DNA of 64,000 bases from Ramlibacter rhizophilus (GTDB lineage Bacteria > Pseudomonadota > Gammaproteobacteria > Burkholderiales > Burkholderiaceae_C): positions 62,001-126,000 of the forward strand of contig NZ_SMLL01000004.1 in assembly GCF_004681965.1 (NCBI RefSeq). Reading direction: 5' to 3'. Each line of letters starts with the position of its first letter. Positions within the stretch are counted from its first letter, which is position 1. Below, piece by piece: positions 39,260 through 47,818 of this stretch. The notes under the pieces are model-generated. The model searched no databases. It was not told where the DNA came from and was given only the letters and a program-made list of their open reading frames with translations. Position numbers and translations under genes: made by a program.

Positions 39260-40186
39260 TCAGCCGACCAGGGCGAGCGCCCCGAAATCCCCCGTGCGCC
39301 GGCCCAGGCCCGCGGGCACCAGTTCGCAGCCTTCGGTCATGGAGGGCAGGTGGCTGTGCAGCTCGGTGGACAGGCGCGGCAGCAGCAGCGCCTGGTTCAT
39401 CAGGAACACCGGGCCGCCGAGGCTGATGCGCTGCAGGTCCAGGATGGCCGTGATGTCGTAGAGGGCGCGGCCCATCACGCGGCACAGCTCGTCCACCATC
39501 GCCAGGGCCTTCGCGTCGCCCTGTGCTGCGCGGGCGAACAAGGCGGCGGCCGGCTCGCCCAGGCGGCGCTCCAGGGAATTGCCGCCCACCAGCGCCTCCA
39601 GGTCGCCCACGTTGCCGCAGCCGCAGACGACCTGGTCGTTGTCCGAGACGAAGGCATGGCCCAGGTGGCCGGCATTGCCGTTCTTGCCCCGCAGCACCTT
39701 GCCGCCGACGCACAGGCCGCAGCCCACGCCCGTGCTCCAGGTGACGTAGGCGCAGTGCTCCACGCCCTGCAGCGCGCCCCAGAGGCGCTCGGCTTCCAGG
39801 GCGGCGACGGCGTCGTTCTCGACCCGCACGCGGGTGAAGCGCCGGCGCAGCGGCGCCTCGATGGGCGCGGTGCGCCAGTCGTTGGGCAGCTGGCGGCCCG
39901 AGCCGGGCAGGCCGCCGCAGATGTTGGGCGTGGCCAGTTCGATGCAGTCGCCGCGCATGACGAAGGGGCCGGGCGCGGCGACGCCGACCGCCTGCACCAC
40001 GGCGGGGTCCACGCGCAGTTCGGCGCAGGCTTCATCCACCATGCGGATGCACTGCAGCGCCACGGCCTCGGGCGGGCCGCTGTGCGCGGTGGGCTCGTGG
40101 CGGGTCGCCAGCAGCTCCAGGGGCCGCGCGGCGTCGTTCAGGCTCACGGAGACCTTGGTCCCGCCGATGTCGATGCAGGCGCGCAT
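39260..40186 (-). CDS. ROK family sugar kinase-like protein
   Basis: 308 aa. ATP-binding CIDIGGTKVSVSL, catalytic Asp125 in RVENDAVAAL, and GPFVMRGDCIELATPNI. The ROK zinc motif is present but altered: His174/His177 and CGCGNVGDLEAL, where Cys188 and Cys190 are kept but the usual third Cys is Asp195. Without an HTH domain it is a kinase-type rather than regulator-type ROK protein. The sugar is unknown. The DUF2905 gene lies one base upstream. Confidence 0.9.
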   Translation of the reverse strand: MRACIDIGGTKVSVSLNDAARPLELLATRHEPTAHSGPPEAVALQCIRMVDEACAELRVDPAVVQAVGVAAPGPFVMRGDCIELATPNICGGLPGSGRQLPNDWRTAPIEAPLRRRFTRVRVENDAVAALEAERLWGALQGVEHCAYVTWSTGVGCGLCVGGKVLRGKNGNAGHLGHAFVSDNDQVVCGCGNVGDLEALVGGNSLERRLGEPAAALFARAAQGDAKALAMVDELCRVMGRALYDITAILDLQRISLGGPVFLMNQALLLPRLSTELHSHLPSMTEGCELVPAGLGRRTGDFGALALVG

Positions 40187-40187
40187 G

Positions 40188-40382
40188 TCAGAGCATCCGG
40201 CTGATGGCCGCGGCCACCATGCTGAGGATGACCGTGGTGGTGAGGGGGATGAACCACTCGCGGCCGAACAGCCGGAAGCGGAAATCGCCCGGCAGGCGGC
40301 CCATGCCCAGGCGCTGCAGCAGCGGCGTGAACCAGCTGATCAGCATCAGGGCGAGGAAGATGACGATGACCCAGCGAATCAT
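40188..40382 (-). CDS. DUF2905 small membrane protein
   Basis: 64 aa with two hydrophobic segments (about 3-20 and 45-62) flanking the conserved GRLPGDFRF motif that defines DUF2905. Function unknown. It lies between the MidA-type methyltransferase (three bases upstream) and the ROK gene (one base downstream), apparently one transcript. Confidence 0.88.
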   Translation of the reverse strand: MIRWVIVIFLALMLISWFTPLLQRLGMGRLPGDFRFRLFGREWFIPLTTTVILSMVAAAISRML

Positions 40383-40385
40383 CGG

Positions 40386-41486
40386 TCAGAGTGTAGGGGT
40401 CCGGTCGCCGGCCCTGAAACCGATTGCATCCCAGAAGGGTCCGCGGTGGAAGGCGATGACCTTGAAGAGTTCGCCCATCTCGTGTTCCGCCACCAGGCGC
40501 TGCGCGTCGGCGCGGGCGGCCAGTGGCGCCTGCGCCATGCGCTCGGCGATGCCGCAGTTGATGAGGAAGCGTCCCTGGCTGGTGTAGCCCAGGGTGGCCA
40601 GGCCCTGCGCCTGCGCGGCCAGCGCCAGCGCGGTGAAGTTGACGTGCGCCGTGATGTCCTTGTGGCCGACATCCGCGAGCGGGTCGGTGTCCGCGAGGTG
40701 GGCGCGGTGGCACATCAGCGTGCCCATGTGGCGCTGCGGGTGGTAGTACTCGGCTTCCGGGAAGCCATAGTCGATGAAGAAGGCCGCGCCGCGCTCCAGC
40801 CGGTCGGCCAGCGTGCGCACGAAGGCCTCGGCGTGCGGATGGATCTCGGTCAGGTAGTCGTGCGTGCCGCCGACATCCAGCGAGGGGCGCAGCTCGGTGG
40901 GCCGCTCCGCCCAGGCGAAGCGCTCGCCCTTCCACTGCACGCCGCGCTCGTGCCATGCGCCGTCCAGGCGCGCCAGCAGCTTCACGGGCATGGCGTCCAG
41001 CACCTCGTTGCCCAGCACGACGCCGGTCATGCGCTCGGGCAGCTCCAGCGCCCATGCCACCCGGTCGCCGAAGGCGGCGAGCGCCTCGCGCTGGCGCTCG
41101 CGCAGGCTGGTGGACACCTCGACGATGTGGTAGCGCCGCACGCGCGGGCCCAGCGCCTGCAGCACCTGCCCGGCCAGCGCGCCCGAGCCGGCGCCGAACT
41201 CCCACACCTCGTCACAGCCCGTTGCGTCGAGGGCGTCGGCCACGGCCACGGCCAGCGCCTGGCCGAACAGCGGGCTCATCTCCGGCGCGGTCACGAAGTC
41301 GCTGCCCGAGGCCGGCATGCGGCCGAACTTGCGGGAGGCATTGGCGTAGTAGCCCAGTCGCGGCGCATACAGCGCCTGGGCCATGAAGCGGTCGAAGGGC
41401 AGCCACCCGCCGGCCCGGTCGATGGCCGCGCGCAGCAGCTTCTCCAGGGCGCTCGTTACACTGCTTGTCTTGTTGTCGGAAGTCAC
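40386..41486 (-). CDS. MidA/NDUFAF7-type SAM-dependent methyltransferase (DUF185)
   Basis: 366 aa from GTG at 41486, with GGGGAGA about nine bases upstream. Family features are LYAPRLGYYANASRKFG, DFVTAPEMSPLFGQ, the SAM-binding WEFGAGSGALAGQVL and LGNEVLDAMPV. The mitochondrial relative NDUFAF7 dimethylates an arginine in complex I subunit NDUFS2; bacterial targets are not established. It is divergent from the SDR gene by 19 bases. Confidence 0.92.
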   Translation of the reverse strand: MTSDNKTSSVTSALEKLLRAAIDRAGGWLPFDRFMAQALYAPRLGYYANASRKFGRMPASGSDFVTAPEMSPLFGQALAVAVADALDATGCDEVWEFGAGSGALAGQVLQALGPRVRRYHIVEVSTSLRERQREALAAFGDRVAWALELPERMTGVVLGNEVLDAMPVKLLARLDGAWHERGVQWKGERFAWAERPTELRPSLDVGGTHDYLTEIHPHAEAFVRTLADRLERGAAFFIDYGFPEAEYYHPQRHMGTLMCHRAHLADTDPLADVGHKDITAHVNFTALALAAQAQGLATLGYTSQGRFLINCGIAERMAQAPLAARADAQRLVAEHEMGELFKVIAFHRGPFWDAIGFRAGDRTPTL

Positions 41487-41505
41487 CGCCGCATTCTCCC
41501 CCGCA

Positions 41506-42279
41506 ATGACCGCTTCCAGCCTGCCCGTGGTCCTCGTCACCGGCGGCGCCCGCCGCCTCGGGCGCGAGATGGCGCTGGGCCTGGCGGCGGCGGGCTGGCA
41601 GGTGGCGGTGCATTACCGCGCCTCGGCCGAGGAGGCCCGGCGCACGGTGTCGGACTGCGCGGCACAGGGGCGGGCCGAGGCGGTGTTCGAGGCCTTCCCG
41701 GCCGACCTCGCCGACGAAGCCGCGGCGCGCGCACTGGTGCCGCAGGTGGTCCAGCGCTTCGGCCGGCTCGATGCCGTCGTCAACAGCGCCTCGCTCTTCG
41801 AGCATGACGAGGTCGCCTCCTTCGGCTACGCCGGCCTGCAGGCGCACATGGCGACCAACACCGGCGCACCGGTGGTGCTGGCGCAGGCGCTGCACGCGCA
41901 CCTGCAGCAGCGTGGCGGCGAGGGCGTGGTGGTCAACCTGCTGGACCAGAAACTCTGGAACCTCAATCCCGACTTCCTGAGCTACACGCTCTCCAAGGCC
42001 GCCCTGGAAGCGGCCACCTCCGTACTGGCCATGGCGCTGGCGCCCCGGCTGCGCGTGGTGGGCGTGGCGCCCGGACTCACGCTGACGAGCCACATGCTCT
42101 CCGACGAGAAGTTCCAGCAGCTGCACCGCCTCTCGCCGCTGGGCCGCTCGTCCACCGCGGCCGACGTGGTGTCGGCGGTGCGCTTCGCGCTGGAGAACAA
42201 GTCCATCACCGGCACCACGCTGCTGGTCGACGGCGGCCAGCACCTCATGAAGTTCGAGCGCGACTTCTCGCTGATGTGA
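41506..42279 (+). CDS. SDR family oxidoreductase, probably FolM-like pteridine reductase
   Basis: 257 aa. Cofactor motif VTGGARRLGREMALGL with the Arg-Arg favouring NADPH, NNAG-equivalent VNSASLFEHDEV, and the catalytic YTLSK. The RR dinucleotide motif and the NSAS segment resemble pteridine/dihydromonapterin reductases. folB follows eight bases downstream, supporting a role in pterin or folate reduction. Other SDR functions remain possible. Confidence 0.82.
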   Translation: MTASSLPVVLVTGGARRLGREMALGLAAAGWQVAVHYRASAEEARRTVSDCAAQGRAEAVFEAFPADLADEAAARALVPQVVQRFGRLDAVVNSASLFEHDEVASFGYAGLQAHMATNTGAPVVLAQALHAHLQQRGGEGVVVNLLDQKLWNLNPDFLSYTLSKAALEAATSVLAMALAPRLRVVGVAPGLTLTSHMLSDEKFQQLHRLSPLGRSSTAADVVSAVRFALENKSITGTTLLVDGGQHLMKFERDFSLM

Positions 42280-42286
42280 AGGCGCC

Positions 42287-42655
42287 ATGACCAAGGCCGG
42301 CACCCAGATCCTCACGCTCACCGGGCTGCGCTTCGACGCCAACCTGGGCATCCTCGACCACGAGAAGAACGCGCCGCAGCCCATCGCCGTCGATGCCGAA
42401 CTGAACCTGGGAACCCAGCCCCTGCTGCCGCACGACGACGATATCCTGCACGTGCTGGACTACCGCAAGGTGCGCACCATCATCATCGACGAGTGCACCG
42501 CCGAGCACGTCAACCTGCTGGAGAGCCTGATCGGCAAGGTGGCGCACCGGCTGATGCAGCTGCCGGGCGTGATCGGCGTGCGCGTGCGCATCGCCAAGCT
42601 GGAGATCTTCGACGACTGCGAGGTCGCGATCCGCGTCGAGACCGGGCAGTGGTGA
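42287..42655 (+). CDS. folB: Dihydroneopterin aldolase
   Basis: 122 aa, full length. Converts 7,8-dihydroneopterin to 6-hydroxymethyl-dihydropterin in folate synthesis. Recognisable are GLRFDANLGILDHEKNAPQPI, the LDYRKV segment and the active-site ECTAEHVNLLESLIGKV (catalytic Lys near residue 98 in the RIAKLE segment). It forms an operon with the SDR gene. Convergent with the reductive dehalogenase fusion, 26 bases apart. Confidence 0.95.
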   Translation: MTKAGTQILTLTGLRFDANLGILDHEKNAPQPIAVDAELNLGTQPLLPHDDDILHVLDYRKVRTIIIDECTAEHVNLLESLIGKVAHRLMQLPGVIGVRVRIAKLEIFDDCEVAIRVETGQW

Positions 42656-42681
42656 GCGCCACCGCCCGGCCGCTCGGCGTC

Positions 42682-45600
42682 CTATAGGTCCACGACGAGC
42701 CTGCCGCCGGCCGCCTTCGGCCGCGAGCAGCACAGCACCACCTTGTGTTCGCGCTCCTTGCGACTGAGCACGAAGTCGCGGTGCTCCACTTCACCGGAAG
42801 CGGGCGCATCGTAGGCGGTGGCGCAGACGCCGCACAGGCCGTCGCTGCACTTGACGTCGATGCGGATGCCGCAGTCGGCCAGCACGTCGGTCGCGCTCCT
42901 GTCCGCGGGCACCTGCAGCTCGCGCTGCGAGCGCGCGAGGCGCAGCGTGAAGGGCAGGTTCACCCAGGCGTCCGCCTCGGGCACGCTGAAGTACTCGCGG
43001 TGCAGCGCCTCCTCGGGCCAGCCGTGCGCGGCGGCGGCTTCGAAGACGCCATCCATGTAGCGCACCGCGCCGCAGGTGTAGAGGTGTGCGCCCTCGGGGT
43101 AGTCGGGGATCAGCGCCGCAAGCTGGGCGCGCTGGCCCTCGTCCTTGAAGTGGTAGTGCACGCGCTCGCGCCAGGGCGCTTCGGCCAGGTCCTTCAGGAA
43201 GCCGGCGCTCTTGCGGCTCGCGGCGCTGTAGTGGAAGACGAAGGGCTTGCCCAGGGCGTGCAGGCGGTGCGCCATGGCCAGCATGGGCGTCACGCCGATG
43301 CCGCCGGCGAAGAGCAGCGACAGCGTGGCGTCCTCGTGCAGCGGGAAGTGGTTGGCCGGGCGCGAGACGAACACGCGCCGCCCCTCGCGAAAGGCCCGGT
43401 GCATGAGCGCCGAGCCGCCGCGCCCGCCGGTCTCGGGCGGCTCGCGCAGCACGCCCAGCACGTAGCGGCTGCGGTCGGCCGGGTCCCCGGCGAGGCTGTA
43501 GGCGCGCTGGAATTCCGGGGCGATCACCACGTCCACGTGCGCGCCGGCTTCGAAGGCGGGCAGTTCGCCGCCATCCGCCGAGGCGAATTCGTAGCGCGCC
43601 AGGCCCTCGGCCATTTCCTCGCGGCGTTTCAGCACCACCGGGAAGACCGGCGCCTCGCCCTCGGGCATCTTGAACGGGGGAGCGAGCTGCGCGGTGTCAC
43701 CGGCCGCGACGCGGGCCTGGTACTGCTCGGGCGTGAGCAGGCTGCGGTAGCGCGCGATGCCCTCCTCGCGGTCCACGGGGAACACGACGGGGTAGGGCGG
43801 CGGCATGCGGTCGGCCGGATAGACGGCCAGGGTCTGGTCCTCGTAGCGCAGGTCCAGGTCCTTCTGCAGGCCGCGGCGGTTGGTCTGCGCGGCCTGCACG
43901 TAGCGGCCGGTCTTCTTGTCCAGCTCGATGTCCCACCACCAGGTCTTGACCGGGTTGATGGTGCCGCGGTCCAGCGCGTCGTCCAGGCGCGCGAGCGCGG
44001 GGGCGAGCGAGGGCGCCTTCATCGCCACCTGGCGCCACAGGCCGTCGGCCAGCAGGCCTTCCAGGTTCCAGGGGCAGGTCTTCATGCAGCGGCCGCACAT
44101 GCCGCCGGCGGCATTGGTGATGCGGTAGCGCGCGCATTTCTCGGCGTCGCTCTTCCAGATCTCGTAGCCGTTGTACATGAGCTTCGGACCGGCGGTGATG
44201 GCGCCGGACGGGCACTCGCGGGCGCACTTGTTGCAGCCCTCGCAGAAGCGTTGCAGTCCGAAGTCGATGGGCTTGTCATAGGCCATCGGCATGTCGGTGG
44301 TGACCGTGCCGCTTTTCAGGCGCGGGCCAAGGAAGGGGTTGAGGATCACCTCACCGATGCGGCTGACCTCGCCCAGGCCCGAGAGCAGCAGCAGCGGCGG
44401 CTGCAGCACGTCGCCGTCCAGCACCGAGTGCACCCGCGCCGAATAGCCCAGGCGGCGGATCTGCTCGGCCAGGATGCCGCCCAGGAGCGAGAAGCGCAGG
44501 TAGGCGCGCATGCTCTGGGCCACCGAGATCCAGTCGTCGCCGCTGGCGCCTTCCATGGTCTCGTGGCCCTGGTCGATCAGCAGGTTCACCGCATTGGCGT
44601 GATAGGCCGGCAGCGGGTTGCCGCCCGCGTCGTGCGAGTACCAGGCCCATTCGGGCACGCCGCACAGGCCCACGGCATCGACGCCCAGGTAGTTGGCCGC
44701 GGCCTTGAGGTTCTCGGCGTTGCGTTTCGCATCCTGCGTGCTGGGCGAGACCGGCCCGCGCGCCTCGCCGAACTGCAGCAGCAGCAGGGCGCCCAGCGCA
44801 CGGCGCGCGCAGGCCCCGATGGGGCTCTTCATCACGTAGTGCGCGTTGCGCGCGCCGTCCTGCACCGGCTTGCCCAGGTCGCCGAAGAGGGCGCGGGCGA
44901 AGAAGTCCGCGCGTTTGGGAAAGCGCGGCACGCGCTCGTGGTCGATGAAGGTGGTGGGTTCGTCGCGGCGCTTGAGGGTCTCGAAGGGATAGGCGCCGTC
45001 CTTGAAGTCGCGCGTGGCGTAGGCCTCGCGGTTGAAGGCGTTCTTGAGCGTGCCCTGGCCCAGCCACCAGGCCGGCCCATGGCTGGCCCAGCGGTTCTGG
45101 TCGGTGGACAGCGGCTCGTCGGCCGCCATGGCGAAGGTGGTGCTCACGGCGGCCAGGCCGTAGCGCTGGCCGACGTAGGGGTTGCTGCCGTCGGGCAGAG
45201 CCAGGCCCGAGGCCACCGCCAGGCGGTTCAGGTCCAGTTCGCTGCAGGTGGCGGTGTGGGCCCGCGCCTCGAAGCCGAGCATGCGCAGGTAGGTGGACAG
45301 CAGCACGGCGGTCTGCGCGGCGAGCACTGCCGCGCGGTGGGCCTGCGTGCCGGCGAGCCAGTCGCAGCCGGGCTCGCCGGCGCGCGGATCGCGCGGGTAT
45401 TCGACCAGCAGCACCACGGCGTGCGTGTGGTGGTCGATGGGGCCGTGGCGCGTGCGGGCGGACTCGATCACGTCGGAAAGGATCATGTCCATGCCGGCGG
45501 CGAAGCTCTTGGGCTGGCTGCGTTCCAGTTCCTCGCCCAGGGCGATCACGCGGGGATTGCGCAGCGGCGTGGCGAGCAGCGCCTCGTGCGGCAGCGCGCA

Positions 45601-45900
45601 GGTGGCCACCATGGAGGCGTCGAAGTAGTAGCCGGCGGCCTTCAGGTGGCGGGCGCGCTCCTGCGGGTCGGCGGGGACTTCGGCCGCCAGCGGATTGCGG
45701 CTGCCGTCGCGGACCAGGTCGAACATGGCCATGTAGGGCGCGATCGCGTGCACCAGCGACTCGGCATCGGCCGCGTCGAAGGCCAGGGGCTGCATGGAGG
45801 CGACAGCATCGAGCCGGGCGGGCGGGCGCTGGCGGGCGAGACGCTCCAGGGGATAGGGGCCCAGGTGGACCGGGCGGTCGCGATAGGAGAAAAGGCGCAT
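42682..45900 (-). CDS. Self-sufficient reductive dehalogenase fused to ferredoxin-type reductase
   Basis: 1072 aa. Residues 1-700 resemble the respiration-independent, cobalamin-dependent reductive dehalogenases (Nitratireductor RdhA and Comamonas BhbA types). Two 4Fe-4S motifs are complete: Cys553/556/559/563 (CEGCNKCARECP) and Cys589 with Cys602/605/609 (MCGRCMKTCP). Residues about 755-965 are a ferredoxin-reductase module (RAYSLAG at 799, GGIGVTPML at 866), and the C-terminus is a plant-type 2Fe-2S domain (Cys1018/1023/1026 and Cys1057 or 1058). No Tat signal is present, so it is cytoplasmic and probably NAD(P)H-driven. The start is ATG at 45900. It lies 83 bp downstream of the receiver gene of the signalling operon. 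The natural substrate, perhaps a halogenated phenol, is not known from the sequence. Confidence 0.88.
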   Translation of the reverse strand: MRLFSYRDRPVHLGPYPLERLARQRPPARLDAVASMQPLAFDAADAESLVHAIAPYMAMFDLVRDGSRNPLAAEVPADPQERARHLKAAGYYFDASMVATCALPHEALLATPLRNPRVIALGEELERSQPKSFAAGMDMILSDVIESARTRHGPIDHHTHAVVLLVEYPRDPRAGEPGCDWLAGTQAHRAAVLAAQTAVLLSTYLRMLGFEARAHTATCSELDLNRLAVASGLALPDGSNPYVGQRYGLAAVSTTFAMAADEPLSTDQNRWASHGPAWWLGQGTLKNAFNREAYATRDFKDGAYPFETLKRRDEPTTFIDHERVPRFPKRADFFARALFGDLGKPVQDGARNAHYVMKSPIGACARRALGALLLLQFGEARGPVSPSTQDAKRNAENLKAAANYLGVDAVGLCGVPEWAWYSHDAGGNPLPAYHANAVNLLIDQGHETMEGASGDDWISVAQSMRAYLRFSLLGGILAEQIRRLGYSARVHSVLDGDVLQPPLLLLSGLGEVSRIGEVILNPFLGPRLKSGTVTTDMPMAYDKPIDFGLQRFCEGCNKCARECPSGAITAGPKLMYNGYEIWKSDAEKCARYRITNAAGGMCGRCMKTCPWNLEGLLADGLWRQVAMKAPSLAPALARLDDALDRGTINPVKTWWWDIELDKKTGRYVQAAQTNRRGLQKDLDLRYEDQTLAVYPADRMPPPYPVVFPVDREEGIARYRSLLTPEQYQARVAAGDTAQLAPPFKMPEGEAPVFPVVLKRREEMAEGLARYEFASADGGELPAFEAGAHVDVVIAPEFQRAYSLAGDPADRSRYVLGVLREPPETGGRGGSALMHRAFREGRRVFVSRPANHFPLHEDATLSLLFAGGIGVTPMLAMAHRLHALGKPFVFHYSAASRKSAGFLKDLAEAPWRERVHYHFKDEGQRAQLAALIPDYPEGAHLYTCGAVRYMDGVFEAAAAHGWPEEALHREYFSVPEADAWVNLPFTLRLARSQRELQVPADRSATDVLADCGIRIDVKCSDGLCGVCATAYDAPASGEVEHRDFVLSRKEREHKVVLCCSRPKAAGGRLVVDL

Positions 45901-45983
45901 CGGTACTGCTGTTGAAGGCCCCCGGGGCTGCGCGGCCCGCGCGAGGGGCAAACCGGTGATTGTGCCGCCTGCGGCGAGCGCCC

Positions 45984-46376
45984 TCAGCGCGTGCCGGCCG
46001 GCTGCAGGCGCGGGCCGTCCAGGAGGCGATGCACGGTGTCCAGCAGCTCGCTCAGGCTGAAGGGCTTGCGCAGGAAGACTTCGTAATGGATGCCGTAGGT
46101 CCGCAGCGCCGATTCAGGGGCGCCGCTCATGAGGACCACGGGCACGTCGCGCCCTCCCGGCAACTCGCGCAGGGCCTGGACCAGCTCGGCGCCATTGAGC
46201 AGGGGCATCATGAAGTCCGTGATCAGCAGGTCCGGCATGCCGGCCGACAGCCCGGCCAGGGCCTGCCGGCCGTCCCCGCAGAGCGTCACCTCGTAGCCTT
46301 CCTGTGCGAGCACGAGCCCCAGCACCTCGGTGTTGGAGATTTCGTCATCGACCAGGAGAACGCGCTTGCTGCTCAC
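45984..46376 (-). CDS. Single-domain response regulator (receiver)
   Basis: 130 aa consisting only of a receiver domain: acidic pocket VDDE, phosphoacceptor Asp54 (LLITDFMMP) and the conserved Lys in LRKPFS. GTG start at 46376 with AAGG seven bases upstream. No output domain, so it acts as a phosphorelay intermediate or phosphate sink, or through protein contact. It is the last gene of the signalling operon, 18 bases after the KaiC-like gene. Confidence 0.92.
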   Translation of the reverse strand: MSSKRVLLVDDEISNTEVLGLVLAQEGYEVTLCGDGRQALAGLSAGMPDLLITDFMMPLLNGAELVQALRELPGGRDVPVVLMSGAPESALRTYGIHYEVFLRKPFSLSELLDTVHRLLDGPRLQPAGTR

Positions 46377-46394
46377 CGAACTACCTTGCAGCGG

Positions 46395-47813
46395 CTAGGA
46401 AGCCAGGCTCGGCGCCTCGACCACGTCCACGCCCTGCGCACCCAGGGCCAGCTCGCGCACGCGCAGGTCGCAGCGCACCAGGCGGCTCTTGCCGACCCAC
46501 ATGTGGCGGCGCACCTGCTGGTCTTCGGTCAGGCGCAGGCGCAGCACGGTGTCCGCCACCGCGGACAAGGTGGTGATCTGCACGGGCAGGACCATCGAGG
46601 CCTGCTCCTGCTCCTCCATGGTCAGCACGGTGGTGGCGCCGAGGCGGCGCAGCTCGTTCATGAGGCTGGCGAGGAAAGCCGCGCCGCGCTCGGCGAAACC
46701 GGGCGCGGTGAGGAAGGCGCCGAGTCCGTCCACCACCACGCGCTTGGCGCCTTTCGCCGCCACGCCTTCGAGCAGGCGGGTGGCCAGCTCGTCCAGCGAG
46801 CTCTCGCCCAGGGCGTTCCAGAGGAAATGCACGGCCGGCGTGTGCAGGGCCGGCGCACCGCGCAGGTTCAGGCGCTGGGCCATGCTGCGCAGCAGCTCGG
46901 GCGACTCATAGAAGCTGAACCAGAGCCCGCGCTCCCGCTCGCTGGAGCACGCCGCGAAGTGCAGGGCCAGCGTGGTCTTTCCGCTGCCCGACGGTCCAGC
47001 CAGGACTGCCACGCACCCTTGGGGGAAGCCGCCGATGTCCAGCATGCGGTCGATCCCGGCGACGCCGGTGGACACACCCACGGGAACGATGGCCGCACCC
47101 GGCGACTGGCGTTTGGCCGCCTCCAGGCGGGGGTAGATGACGATGCCCTGCGGGCCGATCTGGAAGGTGTGGTTGCCGCGCAGGGTCCGGCTGCCGCGGA
47201 ACTTCACGACCTCGATGTTGCGCTGGCGCACCGGGCCGACGGCCCGGTCGCGCAGCAGCAGGATGCCGTCGACCATGGTCTGTTCGGCCGAGACATGCCG
47301 GTCGGCATCGTCGCTCGTGAGCATGAGGACGGTGCAGCCGCTCAGGGTGGCGTAGGCCTGCACGTCCGAGACGAAGATCTTGAGCGACTGCTCGGACTCG
47401 GCCGCGCTGGCCGCCAGCAGCAGGCCGTCCAGCACCAGCAGGGTCGCGTGGCGCGCGCGCATCTCGCTGTGCAGCAGCCGCACCACACCCGCCAGGCCCT
47501 CGGTGCGCAACGCGTTGAAGGCGCTGACGTAATAGACCCGTTCGGGAATCGCCGCGCCGTCGAAGAACTCGAAGGACTGCATGTGCTGCAGCAGCCGTGC
47601 GTGGGATTCGGCCAGCAGGGTGACGTACACCACGTGGCCGCCCGCGGCGGCGTGCCGGTAGGCGATGTGGTTGGCCAGGATGGTCTTGCCGGCCCCGGGC
47701 ACGCCCTGCAGGATGTAGACGCCCGCTTCCAGGAAGCCGCCGCCGGTGATCTCGTCGAGCCCGCCGATGCCGCTCGAGACGCGCTGCAGCGGGGCCAGAT
47801 GTCCTGTGCTCAT
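46395..47813 (-). CDS. KaiC-like double RecA-domain ATPase
   Basis: 472 aa with two tandem KaiC/RadA-type domains. Domain I has Walker A GVPGAGKT (37-44) and Walker B LLVLDG; domain II has GPSGSGKT (273-280) and VVVDG. The catalytic Glu-Glu pair of cyanobacterial KaiC is incomplete: domain I has Ala68-Glu69 (LAES) and domain II Tyr-Glu (FYES, 301-304). KaiC homologues outside cyanobacteria are linked to stress and signalling rather than a proven clock; no kaiA or kaiB is in the window. It starts five bases after the upstream kinase gene, inside a two-component operon. Confidence 0.9.
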   Translation of the reverse strand: MSTGHLAPLQRVSSGIGGLDEITGGGFLEAGVYILQGVPGAGKTILANHIAYRHAAAGGHVVYVTLLAESHARLLQHMQSFEFFDGAAIPERVYYVSAFNALRTEGLAGVVRLLHSEMRARHATLLVLDGLLLAASAAESEQSLKIFVSDVQAYATLSGCTVLMLTSDDADRHVSAEQTMVDGILLLRDRAVGPVRQRNIEVVKFRGSRTLRGNHTFQIGPQGIVIYPRLEAAKRQSPGAAIVPVGVSTGVAGIDRMLDIGGFPQGCVAVLAGPSGSGKTTLALHFAACSSERERGLWFSFYESPELLRSMAQRLNLRGAPALHTPAVHFLWNALGESSLDELATRLLEGVAAKGAKRVVVDGLGAFLTAPGFAERGAAFLASLMNELRRLGATTVLTMEEQEQASMVLPVQITTLSAVADTVLRLRLTEDQQVRRHMWVGKSRLVRCDLRVRELALGAQGVDVVEAPSLAS

Positions 47814-47818
47814 GATGT

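Noticed and set aside
42745..45915. 1056-residue plus-strand open frame opposite the dehalogenase fusion
   Set aside because: No recognisable domain, His/Gln/Arg-rich, and fully antisense to a protein with intact Fe-S motifs.
46395..47813. KaiC-like gene considered as evidence of a circadian clock
   Set aside because: No kaiA or kaiB is nearby and the catalytic Glu pairs are incomplete; the context is a two-component signalling operon.
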